Of a DNA stretch of 64,000 bases, positions 1 through 11,712 are shown piece by piece. A program made the position numbers and the translations under genes. Positions within the stretch are counted from its first letter, which is position 1; each line of letters starts with the position of its first letter. The stretch comes from Heterobilharzia americana (lineage: Eukaryota; Platyhelminthes; Trematoda; Strigeidida; Schistosomatidae), in NCBI GenBank assembly GCA_944470555.2, contig OX104127.1:154643776-154707775 (forward strand), read 5' to 3'. Under the pieces are notes generated by a model. The model made no database searches. It had not been told where the DNA came from and saw only the letters and a program-made list of their open reading frames with translations.

Positions 1-405
1 ACCTGACTTCAACGTTGCATTGTGCAAGTTTGAATCACCGCAGAAACACTAGTTTCCTCATGGTTGTGAATGCAACTACCTCAGGAGTGATAGTAAGTAT
101 AAAACTGAGGTCCAGGGCCTTATTTGGATTGACTTCGACCATTTTGCACTAAACTCTATTAAACTGAAGCGCCGCATCACCTAGCTTAATAGCTAAATCC
201 CAAGACGCTGATCAATAGATTTCGATCAGTTATGTTTTCTAAGCTGGATGGTTTAATCGTGAAGCTTTCAGTCTCATTCTAGACAACATCCTCAGTACAA
301 ACTTTAGAAATAAGTTATCTATGGGATTTTCACTGCGAAAAATACCATATCGGATAGAAACGTCACTCTCATCTAATAGATTATCAACTAACATTGAAGA
401 GTCAT

Positions 406-749
406 GACATATTCTCGCTCATATTAATGCGTACGGACAACCGTGGAAAAACGTGAAAATCCTGGATGGGGGAAGTACAGAGAATTTCAGGGAATATTTA
501 CAAGCTTGGCATCCAGATCAGTTAGCAATCAACAGATTTATTGACATCCACCCAACATATCAATCAATAGGAAACAACAAGAGGGTCAAAGTTCAGGTCA
601 ACAGGACAACCTATCGAAATAAATATATCACTAATGACGAAATTTTGACAGAAGCAACTAATCACACACATAGCCATAATGGCGATCTACTAAATGAATT
701 GTGCAAAAAATCCTACGCCTCACCTGAAGCTTGTGCTGATGTTGTCTAG
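406..749 (+). pseudogene. Penelope-like element tail (GIY-YIG endonuclease remnant)
   Basis: This open stretch reads like the end of a GIY-YIG nuclease of a Penelope-like retroelement. An N-V-K-I-L motif after a tryptophan is followed by R-E-Y-L-x-A-W, then I-N-R-F-I-D-I and a downstream tyrosine. That order (strand, catalytic helix, INR-[HF]-IDL-x3-Y end) is what I know from Penelope-like endonucleases. The frame enters from an in-frame stop just upstream, and the first residue after it is not a methionine, so it is not a gene start. No reverse transcriptase is visible to the left. It is probably a 5'-truncated, decayed insertion. The family call rests on motif memory only. Confidence 0.45.
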
Positions 750-759
750 AATGACAATG

Positions 760-2640
760 AAAGCTTCGCAACTGAACTATCTAGGTCAGAGAACACAACA
801 CTATCAAAATCACCCTTCCCAGCTGTAAATATTCTCCACCATCTCGATTAGTCCTAAGCATCAAGGACTTGGCAGTTACATAGGTTACCTACTGGTGACT
901 AACTTGTCAAATTGTCTTCGTAATAAACAGTTGAAGAAACGCTTACTATCTATAACTTGCTTTCTTTTCATATCATGTTAGTTTTCAGATTTATTTATTG
1001 CTTGCATCTGCTCTATTTAGGTTCATATACTCAGTCACTACAATGTGCAACAGTGATAGGATCTTACGTGGTCCAGTCCGATTAAATGAGTAAATTAATA
1101 TTTATCTTTCAGTCAGGTATTTATTTCAGAATAATACTGTCAAGCAGTTGATATTCATAGGGGACTGAAGTCAGTTTGACAACCATTGGAAAACTGGGCT
1201 CACTGGATGCTTGTTTCGTCATGGTATGAGGATCCTCTGCAGCACACATTATGCAATGTTACTAGCGATTTAAGCCAGTATTTACAGGTTTCATAGCGAG
1301 TGTGTTACTGTTGAGCCACTGAATTGGAATTCAGTGGCCTACATTTTCCTACCTTCGTCAATTTGCGATATAGCGTGACATATGATGCTATCGTTGAGTG
1401 CTTGTCCTCACGTCCAACTTACTTCGCCCCACCGGTAATGAATTCTTATTGGAACTTCGGATTACTCATCTCGATATAAGTCATTAGTAATCACTGACCA
1501 CTAATTTGGTTATGAGTTTTAAGGGGATTTAATTGATTTCAAGTTGGTATTCATAATCATTTTCATTTAATGATCCTTTCCTTTCAAATAACGTATAGTA
1601 TTAGCATTAAGGCGATTGATATCCTTCATTTCTACTTATGCGAAGCTGATTAGAGTAATTATTTTAATCCGGAAATTTCCGAAATTCCCACTTGTTAAAT
1701 TAGAATAAGACGTGTAAGCGAAAATACTGTTTTTAGTCTAGTCTTCCTATGCGTCATTCTAATATACGTAATTTCACTTATACATACCAAAGAAAACCAA
1801 TCGTGGTGACCTGAAAGTCTTTGACATTTCAACAATAGATATTGGTCAAAATATAGAGAAATGAAAGTTGTATATCTGTAATGAGTAAAGTAAGCAAATG
1901 TTTGAAGTCTAAGAAAACATAATTCGCATATGAAAGAGAAGAAAAAATTTATTGCTCAAAGTCACATGCTAGGATTTCTCTGGAAAAGATAGATATAAGG
2001 GTTTCATGGAATTTTTCTATCGCAATTATTAATTTAGACGAACTATGATCATGATTTGACCAACGAGTATCGCCAATATTGGGGACTGACTAAAAGGTTG
2101 ACGTTAACCGTAGCATAGATTCGTGTAAGTCACAGCATCTTTGAAATGAAATAATTTCAACTTTCCACACGAAATTCTGCCCCCAGCTTCTTCAGGGAAA
2201 TAACCAAAAATTAAAATCTTAAAGATACGTCGTTGAAACCAAAGACGTCTGTTTTAATTCCCTTATCCAATCCTGTTTGTATAGTCACTTTTTTTCAGAA
2301 ATATGATTAATAATCACTAAGTATGGAATTTTCTGTCTCTTGATGTATGGTTAGCATGTGCGGTATTGTCCATATTCTCCTTAATTGTAAATGCGAGACA
2401 AAAAGGTCAAAGGTGACATTAGAGTTTTTCGGTGATTTCTATAAATACAGTAAGGCGTAAGAGGTGGCTATGTGTCAGTTCGCTTGGCATACACGGATGA
2501 ATGGTATTAACGAATTTTTATTGATTTATTGGAATAGACTGGAAATGAATGGTAGTACCGATGGAGCGGTGATAATTACAGTAATGAATCAAATCAATCC
2601 AGATTATGTTGTTGATGCTGAAAAAATAATGAAGTTGAGG
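760..2640. other. AT-rich non-coding stretch, nothing recognised
   Basis: No open frame of convincing length or composition, no RNA gene and no repeat boundary was found. Several homopolymer-rich segments occur. It may be intergenic or lie downstream of, or inside an intron of, host gene H1, whose later exons have not been located. Confidence 0.4.
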
Positions 2641-2649
2641 CTGGTGTTG

Positions 2650-2960
2650 ACGGTAAATGCTTACTAATTAGTAATTTCCAAGAGGCGGCTAACTGTACTC
2701 TATCTCGTCTGTTCAAACTGTTTGGATTCGCCCATATATGTACGGCCTCGACTGTCAACCTTTCTTGGTATGACCCAAAACCTTTTTGTAGAACCTTGAT
2801 TCCATCAGAGTCAATTTTTTGTCCCATTTCTTTGAGGTGTAGCACGATAACCGATCTGTTTTTTAGAATCTTCTTAAGATAGTCTATGCTTCTTCACTCT
2901 TACTTCTACCTGTCTGGCTGTCTTCTCCACATTTACAGCATTAAGACCTGCTCATTGGAT
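2650..2960 (-). pseudogene. Penelope-like GIY-YIG endonuclease remnant
   Basis: Read on the minus strand, a T-A-R-Q-V-E-V-R-V-K-K-H-R motif near 2900 matches the catalytic arginine helix of GIY-YIG nucleases. It is followed after a frame change by an open piece (2594-2845) with E-A-V-H-I-W, P-N-S-L-N-R-R-D and a terminal W-K-L-L-I. That tail order is the same as in the plus-strand copies near 3.3 and 6.1 kb. Stops and a frameshift separate the two halves, so it is a dead fragment. No RT domain is attached. Confidence 0.5.
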
Positions 2961-3173
2961 TACATAAATAGTTCTGTTGATTTTCTTTAGGTACTACATT
3001 TTTTACTTTCATTAAGTTAGATCATTCGCTTTAGATCTCATAGCCTCTGTCATATGTAGAAGACGAACAGGAACCTCATCCAAATAATTTAGTATAATTT
3101 GTTGGAAAATTTCAAATGCTCTTATCTAATACATAAGTACTATTGGCCAGGCGTGACATGATTTGACTTCCTA

Positions 3174-3500
3174 ACTATGGACGTAATTACACGCAACCAC
3201 ACAATAGGATGGGACAGGGTGAAAATTCCTAAAACTGACATAGCGGAAAGAAGCGTAAGATTTATAACCGGATCTTTGTTAATCGAACCAATTACCAAAC
3301 ATATTAACAGGAATGACTAAGTATGTGTTCCAGACATTTGGAAAATCTTCCTACCTATATCACAGCAAAGATAAGAGAATTAGAACTAAATACCGTTTGT
3401 CAAAGTTGAGTTATCTTGATATCAATTTGGGCAATAAACTGTGTCCTAATCGGAACTCACTGTGTGATATATCTAATAAATCAACCAAAATGAAAGGTAA
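3174..3500 (+). mobile_element. Penelope-like 3' end, copy 1
   Basis: This is a diverged relative of 6040-6375 and 13640-13930. Shared runs include the region around 3187-3222 (acgcaaccacacaatagga, then gggacagggtgaaaattcc) and the end near 3432 (gggcaataaactgtgtcc). The 6-kb copy still encodes a GIY-YIG tail, so I read this one as the same 3' end in a more decayed state. No intact frame remains. Confidence 0.5.
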
Positions 3501-4307
3501 GTGCTCAGCAATACATTTTTGAGCTTCCTAGTAGTGTGTTCTACAGAGCTTCTTCCACATGTGCAGCTGAATTAGTGATCACAGATATAAGTTATAAAAT
3601 TGATCAGTTTGTTCTTAATGCAAGCGACGCTGATAAGTGGAACTGAAAAGGTCAATAACATAGAAAATTCTTGTGCTGACTCTCAGCAACCTCTGCCATT
3701 ATACTTTGTTAGATAACCCTCCATTGAAACGAAGCCTAATAAGTAGTGATTTCTTTTCAACAGTCACATTTTCCGACTGCTTGCTTATCTCCTTATAAAA
3801 CTTATGGAGATGAAACATTGCTGTCAACATATTATAAATAAATCCACTAAAGTTCTAATAATTTCCTATACTAAGCTTTAGTCTAGTATCCACATTTTTG
3901 TATACTGAAGGATTGCCTACCAGTCGATTGATCAGAAAATGACATCTATGTTAGTATGGAATCATTGAGTAAGAAAACTATAGGTGTTCACTAGGATCTG
4001 AATTTATAGGTGGTAGGTTTGCAGCTTAGTCAAAACTCTGATCTTCATATATACTAAATAATTTACCTTCTGAAGAAGAAAATGCTTTGCATGCATAACA
4101 CTGTGAAATGCCTGTCCTAGAAGTTAATTGGTTACAATTAAGGGAAGATGGAAATTTCCAGCTTCATTGGACTTGCGAAGGTACAGTTCTTTATGAATTT
4201 CTAGTTTAGTAATTAAGTTGATGAACTAAAGACGAGATGCTTACGGATGAAACTTTTATTTGTGGACTGATAACTGAGATCGTAGAGAACTTAAGTATCC
4301 TAGATTA
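3501..4307. other. Unannotated AT-rich spacer
   Basis: No coding frame, RNA gene or repeat boundary was recognised between the Penelope-like fragment and the RTE tail. It could contain unseen short exons of gene H1, which continues to the left of 5419. Confidence 0.35.
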
Positions 4308-4640
4308 CTATTATTATTTTATTGGTCTCTTGAGTTCCTGGTGGGACATAGAGCTTCAGTAGCACGCCGCCATTTCACTCTGTTCTCTTCTCTGCAGCCT
4401 TTTTAACCTCGCTCCATGGCTGCCCACAAACATTCAATATCTCCTAACACAATCTCCTCCATGTCACCCTCTGATGCCCAACTCATCGTTTCCCGTTCAG
4501 ACTCCCTTCGAGGGCCTGGCCTGGTGCATGATATCCCCAAATGATCTCCTAAGTGTGTGTCCAGTCAAATCCATCTGCATTTTCTTCTTCTGCATATTTG
4601 CGTATCTGCGTTTAATCAGAACATAAGTGTGAGTTTCTTT
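4308..4640 (-). mobile_element. RTE-type non-LTR element, 3' tail fragment (copy 1)
   Basis: It is strongly similar over about 280 bp to the copy starting at 8218, with the shared stretch at 4420-4500. Both begin with an (ATT)n run on the plus strand, which on the minus strand is the (AAT)n microsatellite tail typical of RTE elements. Only the end of ORF2 and the tail are present, so the insertion is 5'-truncated. The relative at 8.2-9.3 kb shows recognisable RTE reverse-transcriptase motifs, which is the basis for the family call. Confidence 0.6.
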
Positions 4641-4785
4641 TGTAGATTACACTTTTCTATTTATACATCCAAATAGAACTAGAGGTACCAAAAATAACAT
4701 TCAAAATGTGTAATCCAAATTAAACGGGTAGTTAGGGCATACAAAGAGAAATTCCGGAATCTAGACCAATCAGCAATGCATAGAA

Positions 4786-5010
4786 ATTAATCAGCCTAGA
4801 AAAACCTACCAGCCAAGTACCTAATTTGGAGGCTTTTGGGGATTTATTGATTTCCAGCTCGTATTCATCACGAATTGACACCAGTTGGAGAATCAAGAAA
4901 AGCCTGTGAGCATTGGATAGTTCTTTCCTTCTAGCATATGACTCCTCAGAAGGGTACACCAATGACTCCACCCTGCAAAGGATCTGACCAAATACCTTCA
5001 AGTCACGTGC
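4786..5010 (-). repeat. SINE-like dispersed repeat, minus-strand copy
   Basis: On the minus strand this reads through a block near 4900-4985 containing tgaggagtcatatgctagaa, then a pyrimidine-rich line and a block ending aaatcaataaatcccc. The same order of blocks recurs at 5040-5180 (plus), 7900-8150 (plus) and 24060-24370 (plus). Short length and dispersed copies fit a SINE or a conserved non-autonomous tail. Recognition is by eye across divergent copies. Confidence 0.4.
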
Positions 5011-5039
5011 ACAGCACACGATAACTCGTAACGTGATAG

Positions 5040-5180
5040 GGGCGGAGTGGGGTCACGGGTGTGCACTCCTGGGCTGTATCATACTAAGACAAAAAATTTC
5101 TTTAGTGCTCCCAGATTTTCCTTGGTTCTCCAACTTACGGCAGTCCTTGATAAATACCAGCTTGATATCATTTATGAATC
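5040..5180 (+). repeat. SINE-like dispersed repeat, plus-strand copy
   Basis: It contains the blocks cgggtgtgcactcctgggct and tgctcccagattttccttgg, which parallel gtgggtgcgcactgctgaag and tgctttcaagtttccaatgt at 24227-24297. It faces the minus-strand copy immediately to its left, giving a head-to-head pair. No coding capacity is evident. Confidence 0.4.
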
Positions 5181-5418
5181 TATCTGCGGTATCAAAGTAG
5201 TTATCAACCAGACAGGACAAATTTGTATTAATACAAGCGAGAAAAATCACAATTTCTATCATCAATTTTAAAATCTCATTATAGAGGATGAGTTAAAATT
5301 TTGTTGAAATCTCTGTCGCAGAAACAGCCAGTGCTACAGATACTCTCAAACATTTTGATAGCAAAATGAAATGGTATACAAATAAATAAATTTAAAAAAA
5401 GCTAATCTCTGTACTTAC

Positions 5419-5525
5419 CTTTTTATTCATATCTCTAAAAGTAAGTAGAAATGCACGTTTCTGCTGATCACCAACACTTTTATCATGAAAGTATTTTTCA
5501 CAATCATCCTGGATTTCTCTAGCTT
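5419..5525 (-). CDS. Host gene H1, third visible coding exon
   Basis: This 107-nt exon follows a 48-nt intron and ends in AAG before a consensus donor (gtaagt). Its acceptor is a t-rich run ending in tag. Entering in phase 1 from the previous exon, it gives 36 codons including E-I-Q-D-D-C-E-K-Y-F and F-R-D-M-N-K-K, a charged and probably helical segment. It exits in phase 0, so at least one more exon must lie to the left, but I could not find it. The splice signals and unbroken phase through three exons argue for a real gene. The product is not recognised. Confidence 0.6.
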
Positions 5526-5573
5526 CTATTTTTTAAAATAAATTTATTATTATCTTTATGTAGATAAATTTAC

Positions 5574-5656
5574 CTGCTGACTTAATTAGCCATTCTTCTT
5601 TCTTTTTCTTTAGTTTATCCATCATTTGTTGTTTCAAACCTTCACGAATGTATTTC
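5574..5656 (-). CDS. Host gene H1, second visible coding exon
   Basis: This 83-nt exon is bounded by an acceptor (accaacag) and a donor (gtaaat). It takes over a CG|G arginine codon from the 11138-11490 exon and encodes K-Y-I-R-E-G-L-K-Q-Q-M-M-D-K-L followed by a lysine/glutamate-rich run, which looks like a coiled coil. It leaves one G for the next exon. The upstream intron is 5.5 kb and carries Penelope-like, RTE and SINE-like insertions. The downstream intron is only 48 nt, a size contrast known in schistosome genes. Confidence 0.6.
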
Positions 5657-5907
5657 CTGTTGGTTGAAATGAAAACAATGTTGAAGTTTCTAATTAAATT
5701 TACTGCCATTATCTTTACTAGTAAACTTTGGGTACTGATATAAATGTCACGCCTGAATATGTTAAATTAATGTTTTTTTTCTCCATTTGCAGTACCTTGA
5801 CATCGGTATACATTGACCTAAATACGACCTTGTTCAATGGTAAAATTTTACCACTAATTGCATTTTGATTATGAATTGTTTGCTGATCCCTTGGTCGTTT
5901 GCAACGA

Positions 5908-6375
5908 TTCCGAGGTCAAATACATAGGACAAAGTAGTTGATCAGGATCAATTAGGCTATCGGAACACAAAAACCTAGCTAGGTGAAAATTGGTAGATCC
6001 TAGTAAGGTTAAGGAATTTAGAAAAAAGCTCAGTCATAGCTATGCATGCAATTACACACAACCACATAATAAGATTGGACAGGGTGAAAATTCTTAAAAG
6101 TAACATAACAGGGTGGAGGGAGAGATTGACAACCATTGAATCTTTGTTTATCGAATCAACACCTAACACATGCAACAGGAATGACTCAGCACCTGTTCCG
6201 GATATATGGAAAACCTTACTGTCCACCTCACAATGAGACGAGAAAATTAGAACTATTTAAAGAATACCTCAAAGTTGTGTAGTTACCTTCATTGACTATG
6301 GGCAATAAATTATGTCCGAAATATAATCCAGTAAACAATACTGTTACACTGTGATAAATCTAATAAATCAATAAA
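5908..6375 (+). mobile_element. Penelope-like 3' end, copy 2, with GIY-YIG tail
   Basis: This is the best-preserved copy of the family. A 65-codon open piece (6042-6236) contains a histidine-rich start, V-K-I-L, W-R-E-R, E-S-L-F-I-E, a C-N-R-N-D motif and a final P-D-I-W-K-T-L-L, the usual C-terminal order of Penelope-type GIY-YIG nucleases. Just upstream, frames with stops still show a leucine-rich G-E-N-W segment shared with the 13.5-kb copy. The non-coding end (6236-6375) also recurs at 13800-13930. No RT precedes it, so it is 5'-truncated. It sits inside the large H1 intron, antisense to the gene. Confidence 0.55.
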
Positions 6376-7890
6376 AGTGGAAGGTGAAGAAAATTTAATT
6401 ACAGTCTTCTTCTGAGTATATAGGTCAGGCTCAAAATTTTTAGTAGCGAGAGCTTCCTCAAACTGTAATAAACATGATGTTCTTTGTTTATTGATTATCC
6501 TGAAAAACTGAGAAACCTCTTTTTGATGTCTTGTTTGCATCAGAGGCCTGGTGACTGCGTTTTTTGAATATGTATGTATACAGTCTTCCCTTTTCTTTTG
6601 ATTGCATCATCTCTTTGTTAATTACCTACTGGATATTGATCACTTTACGATTTTCAAGTTTTTCATGTAATTACGTAACCTATTAGGCCTTAAACAATCC
6701 CTTCTTCTACACTAATTTTCGTTTGTTTTCCCCGCACTCCACAACTCCAGAATTTTCTATCTTATCAGATATTAATAGTCATAGATTTTGACCAAGATAT
6801 GTAACTAGTAATCCTGTGTTTTCTTGAATTACTACCTTATTGTTAATCCTGGATTTCAAATCTCCATTTATTTCTGTCCTTTTAAAGTATATTATGTTGC
6901 TATTACTACTAATAATTCATTTCAATTGTAGTCTGTTTGCAGCTGATGCAAGGCCATAGAATAAAATGGGCTCATTTTATTCTGCGAATGTCTTTGATTT
7001 GCACTGTTCAAACTTGTCAAGGGAACTAAATCTACTTAAATTGTTTTCCAATAACCTCAAATCCCCTTTTCAACCGTTTTTATTATCAGGTTCTTACACC
7101 TTTATGAAGAGGATTTAATCACTGAGACGATAAACATTGAATTATATCTTATTTGTACGAATGTAGTTTTATAGATTAACATTGAGAATTCAGCTTTTGT
7201 AGTTTTTATTTTGTTTTCCTAATTTTACTGAATAATTCGTAGCTTTGATAAAGCATCTAGGCTTATGCTGATAAAGTATTTCTATTTTAATGTAGATAAG
7301 TATGATGTGCTCATTTCTGAATTGTATCCATATACGTTTGTCTTTGACTATAGTAATAAATTAAGCAATATAATTATGTAAAAGGATTAAATATTTGCAT
7401 CTTAACTACTAAATACTCTTAGTATTGCAGTGGGGAAAGTCAGCAGTGCCTATACTTGCAGAAACTACTTCATCTTATGCAGTTAATAATACTGGTTGAC
7501 TGTTTTTCGCATCTACGCACTGGATATACCCAGAAGACTGTAATAAGTTATTAATTGTTTGATAAGAAACAATATCTGACTTAAACAAAACACAAGAAAC
7601 ATTTTTTGTATTGTTTCATTCGAAATGAGAGAACTTCTAGACATTATTTTCATGAAGTGAACCAGCATTTCATGTTTATTGTTACGATTTGTTTTTTAGA
7701 TGATGCTTCCCGGTGATATCAATTCCATGATGAATAGTACTTTGAAGTTAATTAGTTCTTACTAACCATTAATTAAACTATTTACTGTTGTATCCTCATT
7801 CACATCTTGTTTTGAAATCGACTTTCAAAGTTCTGCTTAAGCAACATAATCTGTGGGGCTGACCAAGTAAGGTAAGAGAACTACTGCTCA
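6376..7890. other. H1 intron sequence, nothing recognised
   Basis: AT-rich intronic DNA without a supported feature. A short minus-strand open stretch at 6310-6540 overlaps the end of the Penelope-like repeat and looks like chance. Confidence 0.4.
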
Positions 7891-7899
7891 CTGATCTAG

Positions 7900-8150
7900 T
7901 CGGATGATGATAGAGTTGTATCATGAATTAATAAAATCAGGAAATTATGAACTGCTGGATTCCAGCGAAGTTACTGAATGGTAAGGTGCTCATTACAGTA
8001 CTCGACAAACGTGGATTCCATCTCTTATGGAGTTTTGAATGTACAATACTTAGTCTAAAACTGAAGGAAAACCTCTATCTGGTGCTCCCAAGTTTTCTTT
8101 GATTCTGTGACTGATGACACCCTGTGTTGAAAACTACTCTGCTATCACTT
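7900..8150 (+). repeat. SINE-like dispersed repeat
   Basis: The blocks atgaactgctggattccagcg (7946 onward), gtaaggtgctcattac and tggtgctcccaagttttctt parallel the 24060-24370 copy in order and spacing. It lies just before the RTE tail at 8218. The block order suggests a tRNA-related head followed by a conserved body, but the head is too diverged to fold reliably. Confidence 0.4.
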
Positions 8151-8217
8151 GCAGTTCACACCATTTACCAATTTATGTTCGTTTATAAGACGAAGGGTGA
8201 TAAGATTGAATAAAAAT

Positions 8218-9300
8218 ATATTATTATTATTGTCTTTTGGGTTCCCAGAGGAACATAGAGCTTCAGCAGCACGTCACCGTTTCACTCTGTTCTCTTGTCT
8301 GCAATCTTCTTAACCTCGCTCCATGACTGCCCACAAACATTCAATATCTCCTAACACAATCTCCTCCATGTCACCCTTTGATGCCCAACTCATCGTTTCC
8401 CGTTCAGGCTCCTTTCGAGGGCCTGACCTGGTGCGTGATATCCCCAATCGGTCTTCTCAGTGTATGTCCAGTCATATCCATTTCCACTTTCTTCTGCATA
8501 TTTGTTGGGCGATGGGTTTACGGTCAGTTCGTTCTTTGTTGCTAATTCTTTCTGGCCATCTGATCTTCAGTATAGAGTGAACGTAAGTGGCAGCTGTTGA
8601 TGTATGCGTGCAGTTTGTTGGAACTTCTTTTCGTAACACGTCAAGTCTCTGAAACATCATATAGAAGCACTGGCTCAGATGGCATTAGTATTGAAAACCC
8701 AGATCTTATACAGGCTTTATGCTGAGTACAGTGCCGTGTAGTGCAGTAGATCTCCACACTGGTTTCAGGTTAATGCAGGAAGGTCTATCTTGCTGCCTTT
8801 CCGACCCCAGCTTTGATGTCTTCATCTGTGCCTGTGCTGCCTGTGGTTGAAACGATGCTGCCTAGGTAGGTAGATGGGCAAAAGAGACAACTTCCTTTAG
8901 ATTTCTCCCACTGATGGTGATTGTTGCTTGTTGCTGATGTTGTTGTTGGTTCTGTATCTTCATCACCTCTGTCTTTTCCATGTTCACCTGAAAAAAAGTC
9001 TCAACTTTGATGCTCTGCCCCTTCTGCCAACTTGTTAGTTTTTGCCTGTAGATCTTTGATAAGACCATTAGACATAAGTTATCATCGGCGAAATCCAAAT
9101 CTCCTGGGGTCTTTCAGTCGGTGAAACAGCGTATGCCCATCTTCTCGCCCCTCACAGTTTCATGCACGATCCAGTCCAGTCCAGTTGACCACAATGAGGA
9201 AGATGATCGATGGTAGTAGGTAGTAACCTTGTCTTACTCCTGTCTTCACTTGAAAGGCATCACTGGGCTTTCCATATAGCATATAGCTGTTGAATAGGGT
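8218..9300 (-). mobile_element. RTE-type non-LTR retrotransposon, 5'-truncated (copy 2)
   Basis: On the minus strand this carries decayed RTE ORF2 pieces in the right order. A segment near 9250 reads V-K-T-G-V-R-Q-G (RT motif). At 9098-8862 comes D-F-A-D-D, the RT active site (usual form DFADDL), then a V-x-M-E-K-T-E-V-M-K motif. At 8600-8472 follows I-L-K-I-R-W-P-E-R-I-S-N-K and R-R-K-W-K-W-I, the conserved post-RT block. The element ends at 8218 in an (ATT)n run on the plus strand. Several stops and frame changes show it is inactive. It lies inside the large H1 intron in the gene's orientation. Confidence 0.7.
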
Positions 9301-11130
9301 TGCTAAATATACATGGTTTGCTAAATCAGTAGGTTTCTGCTAAGTTTCTTTAAATAATATATCTGGTTACTCCTAAGTAACTTCTATCTTAACATCAGAC
9401 CTATCAAGTCTGCTCTACTTTCTAAGAATAGTGTTTTTAAACATGCTAGAGACATTTTTGTATATTGCTTGAAAAGGCAATTTAGGGAAAACTGATAAAT
9501 CTAATAGGTTTAGTTACCTCCATTTGGTAATTCGTTACTCCTGAGCATACTGACCATTTAGAATGTCTGTAATTCCTATGAAGAATAATGACTTACGAGC
9601 TTTCTTCAGTTTGACCAGTGTTACTTCTAGTTTTATATGATGATTTAACCATACAACTTGTTTTAAAAGAGTTGCAACTACTACTTCAAGACGTACATAA
9701 AAACCTAAGAAACTAGTAAGAGCTCCAGCTGAAAGATTCCGAAATGACTGATTAATCAGCTGCTTTTCTAACGTTACAGTATATTAATTGTAAACGATAA
9801 GTGATCAAGTAAGCGGATGTCTTTCGCCTTAGAGATTCATATTACAATGTATTGGACTGGAAATGACTAGCAAAAATACTAGGTTCACAATCTTTCAGAC
9901 TACCGCTTCTTTGGTTAACTCATCAGTGTGTACACCTCACTTCTATACAATAAACTACTGGTCATTATTTCATTATTGAATTATTTTAGGTGAGTTTAAA
10001 GATGACCCCCCTAACCTGTTCTTGATGCCAGTATTTCTGAAACAATCGCTGTTGAAAAGTTATTTGATTGTGCAATGAAATTTGTAAAATTTGTTCCTTA
10101 TAATTGATGAAAGACAGCTAACACTTTGATAGCTCTGACTTATAATCAGTTGATATGTGGAAATTTTAAAGTCAGACAGACAGTGGGGATGCGTAAAGTT
10201 TCGTTCACATATGAGCCAATAGAAGAAATCAAAATAAGGATTTCTGATATATCAGATATCCATACAAGGTATAGTCAGTAAACCATTGTTTGCTGTATAG
10301 TTTATTGATTGTGAAATAACTGTTGTTCGAATCAGTCTAATGTTGCATATCTTTTTAAAAGTAAGTTTTTCCTCCACTGAACAACAGTTTACAATAACCA
10401 CCTATTTTGAATTCTAATAGCTTTACAGTGATTGTTAGTTTTCGTGGAAATTCTTGTTTTAGCAACATCATATCAGCACAGATTTACCAATAACATTTAT
10501 CCCATTTTACTCTCACAATGAAAAAACTTGATCAAATCTATGAGTCTCATATTTGAAAATAATTTTTAATAAGCATCTGATAATTGTGCATCATCAACAG
10601 GCATCAATTAGCTCACTGTATTCAAATGAGCGTAGAAATTTTTTTTAGACTTAAATATTGCTTGTTTCTCTGGATTATCCGATGGCAATTCTCCAATTCT
10701 AACCTCTGAACTGCTTAAACTCCACTTGAAATCCTTCAGAAATGAATATTACAAAATTCTCTTTCCAGTATTAAATTAATATTTCTCTTCACTTCTCACT
10801 GTTATTTAGAATTTCACTCAGTATATGTTAATTTCGTCACTGAAGAAAATAAGACTATCCAACCGTATACAGTATGTAAACGACTGTTGTAAGTATTGCT
10901 AGTAAGCGGCAAAGTATGACTGCTCAAATAGGTTCTTAACAAAATGCTTATAATCACATTTAAAGCAGGCTGTTCAATGAAAGCAAAATAAATAGACTAT
11001 TTTTTTCTACCAGAATACAGGGTTCAGTTATTTGACTTCCAGCATGAATGTTTTTTAGGTAAACACATTTGTTTTTATGTAATTTCATAAAACATAAAAT
11101 GTTTTCTGGTTAATTTGATATCATTTCTTT
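9301..11130. other. H1 intron sequence, nothing recognised
   Basis: AT-rich, with no supported exon, RNA or repeat. The phases of the flanking H1 exons join directly, so no further coding exon is required here. Confidence 0.4.
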
Positions 11131-11137
11131 AACTTAC

Positions 11138-11490
11138 CGATAATCTTCTTTATCTCGTTTATTTCCATAGTAATATGAAGACCAATGATTATGAAATCTA
11201 TCATATTCTTTCCGTAACATAAGATTTGTACGTTCATGAATGTAATAGCTTGCATCAGATGTTTCAGCTAGCATAGTTTTAGAATGTTTAGAATTGAAGT
11301 AAGGATCAATTCTAGGCGGTGGAGCTGGATCATAATTTACTGGTGGTGGATAGACAAGATATATGCTACGTCTACGAAGTGATGTTTGTTCAGGAGTTGT
11401 GTTTGCATGCTGTATCAAAACTCTAGGTACATTAGTTGATTTTGCCCTTATTATCTCATTGCTGCTCATTATTTGTTTGTTTAGTTTCAT
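11138..11490 (-). CDS. Host gene H1, first coding exon
   Basis: The exon opens with ATG at 11490, preceded in frame by TAG eight codons or fewer upstream, which supports this start. It runs 353 nt to a perfect donor (CG|gtaagt at 11138/11137). It encodes about 117 residues: a basic N-terminus, a proline-rich patch with Y-P-P-P-V-N-Y-D-P-A-P-P-P (about residues 46-58), then a charged tyrosine-rich stretch ending K-R-D-K-E-D-Y. The last partial codon is completed by the exon at 5656. No signal peptide or membrane segment is visible. The combined 181 residues suggest a cytoplasmic, possibly cytoskeletal or ciliary, coiled-coil protein. That function is a guess from composition, and I do not recognise the family. 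Confidence 0.6.
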
Positions 11491-11643
11491 AAGATAATTA
11501 TACTACCATCATTGTACTTCGATCATTTGAATAAGCTTCATAAAGTACTGTTTTTTATTGCTTGTACTTAACTGGTAAAAAGTGAATTGTTTTCTAACCA
11601 ATTAACTTATCTTGAAACAGTATGCTTACATTGACTACCAGTG

Positions 11644-11700
11644 TGACTAAACTAAGGTCACTCGTAGGTGCCTATTAGCTTCCTAATAAGTTGAAAATAT
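11644..11700 (+). repeat. 57-bp dispersed direct repeat, copy 1
   Basis: The stretch starting gactaaactaaggtcactcg is repeated at 14279-14335 with about three changes. Both end in agttgaaaatatg. The flanks differ. Function unknown; probably part of an older dispersed element. Confidence 0.6.
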
Positions 11701-11712
11701 GAAACCAGATCC

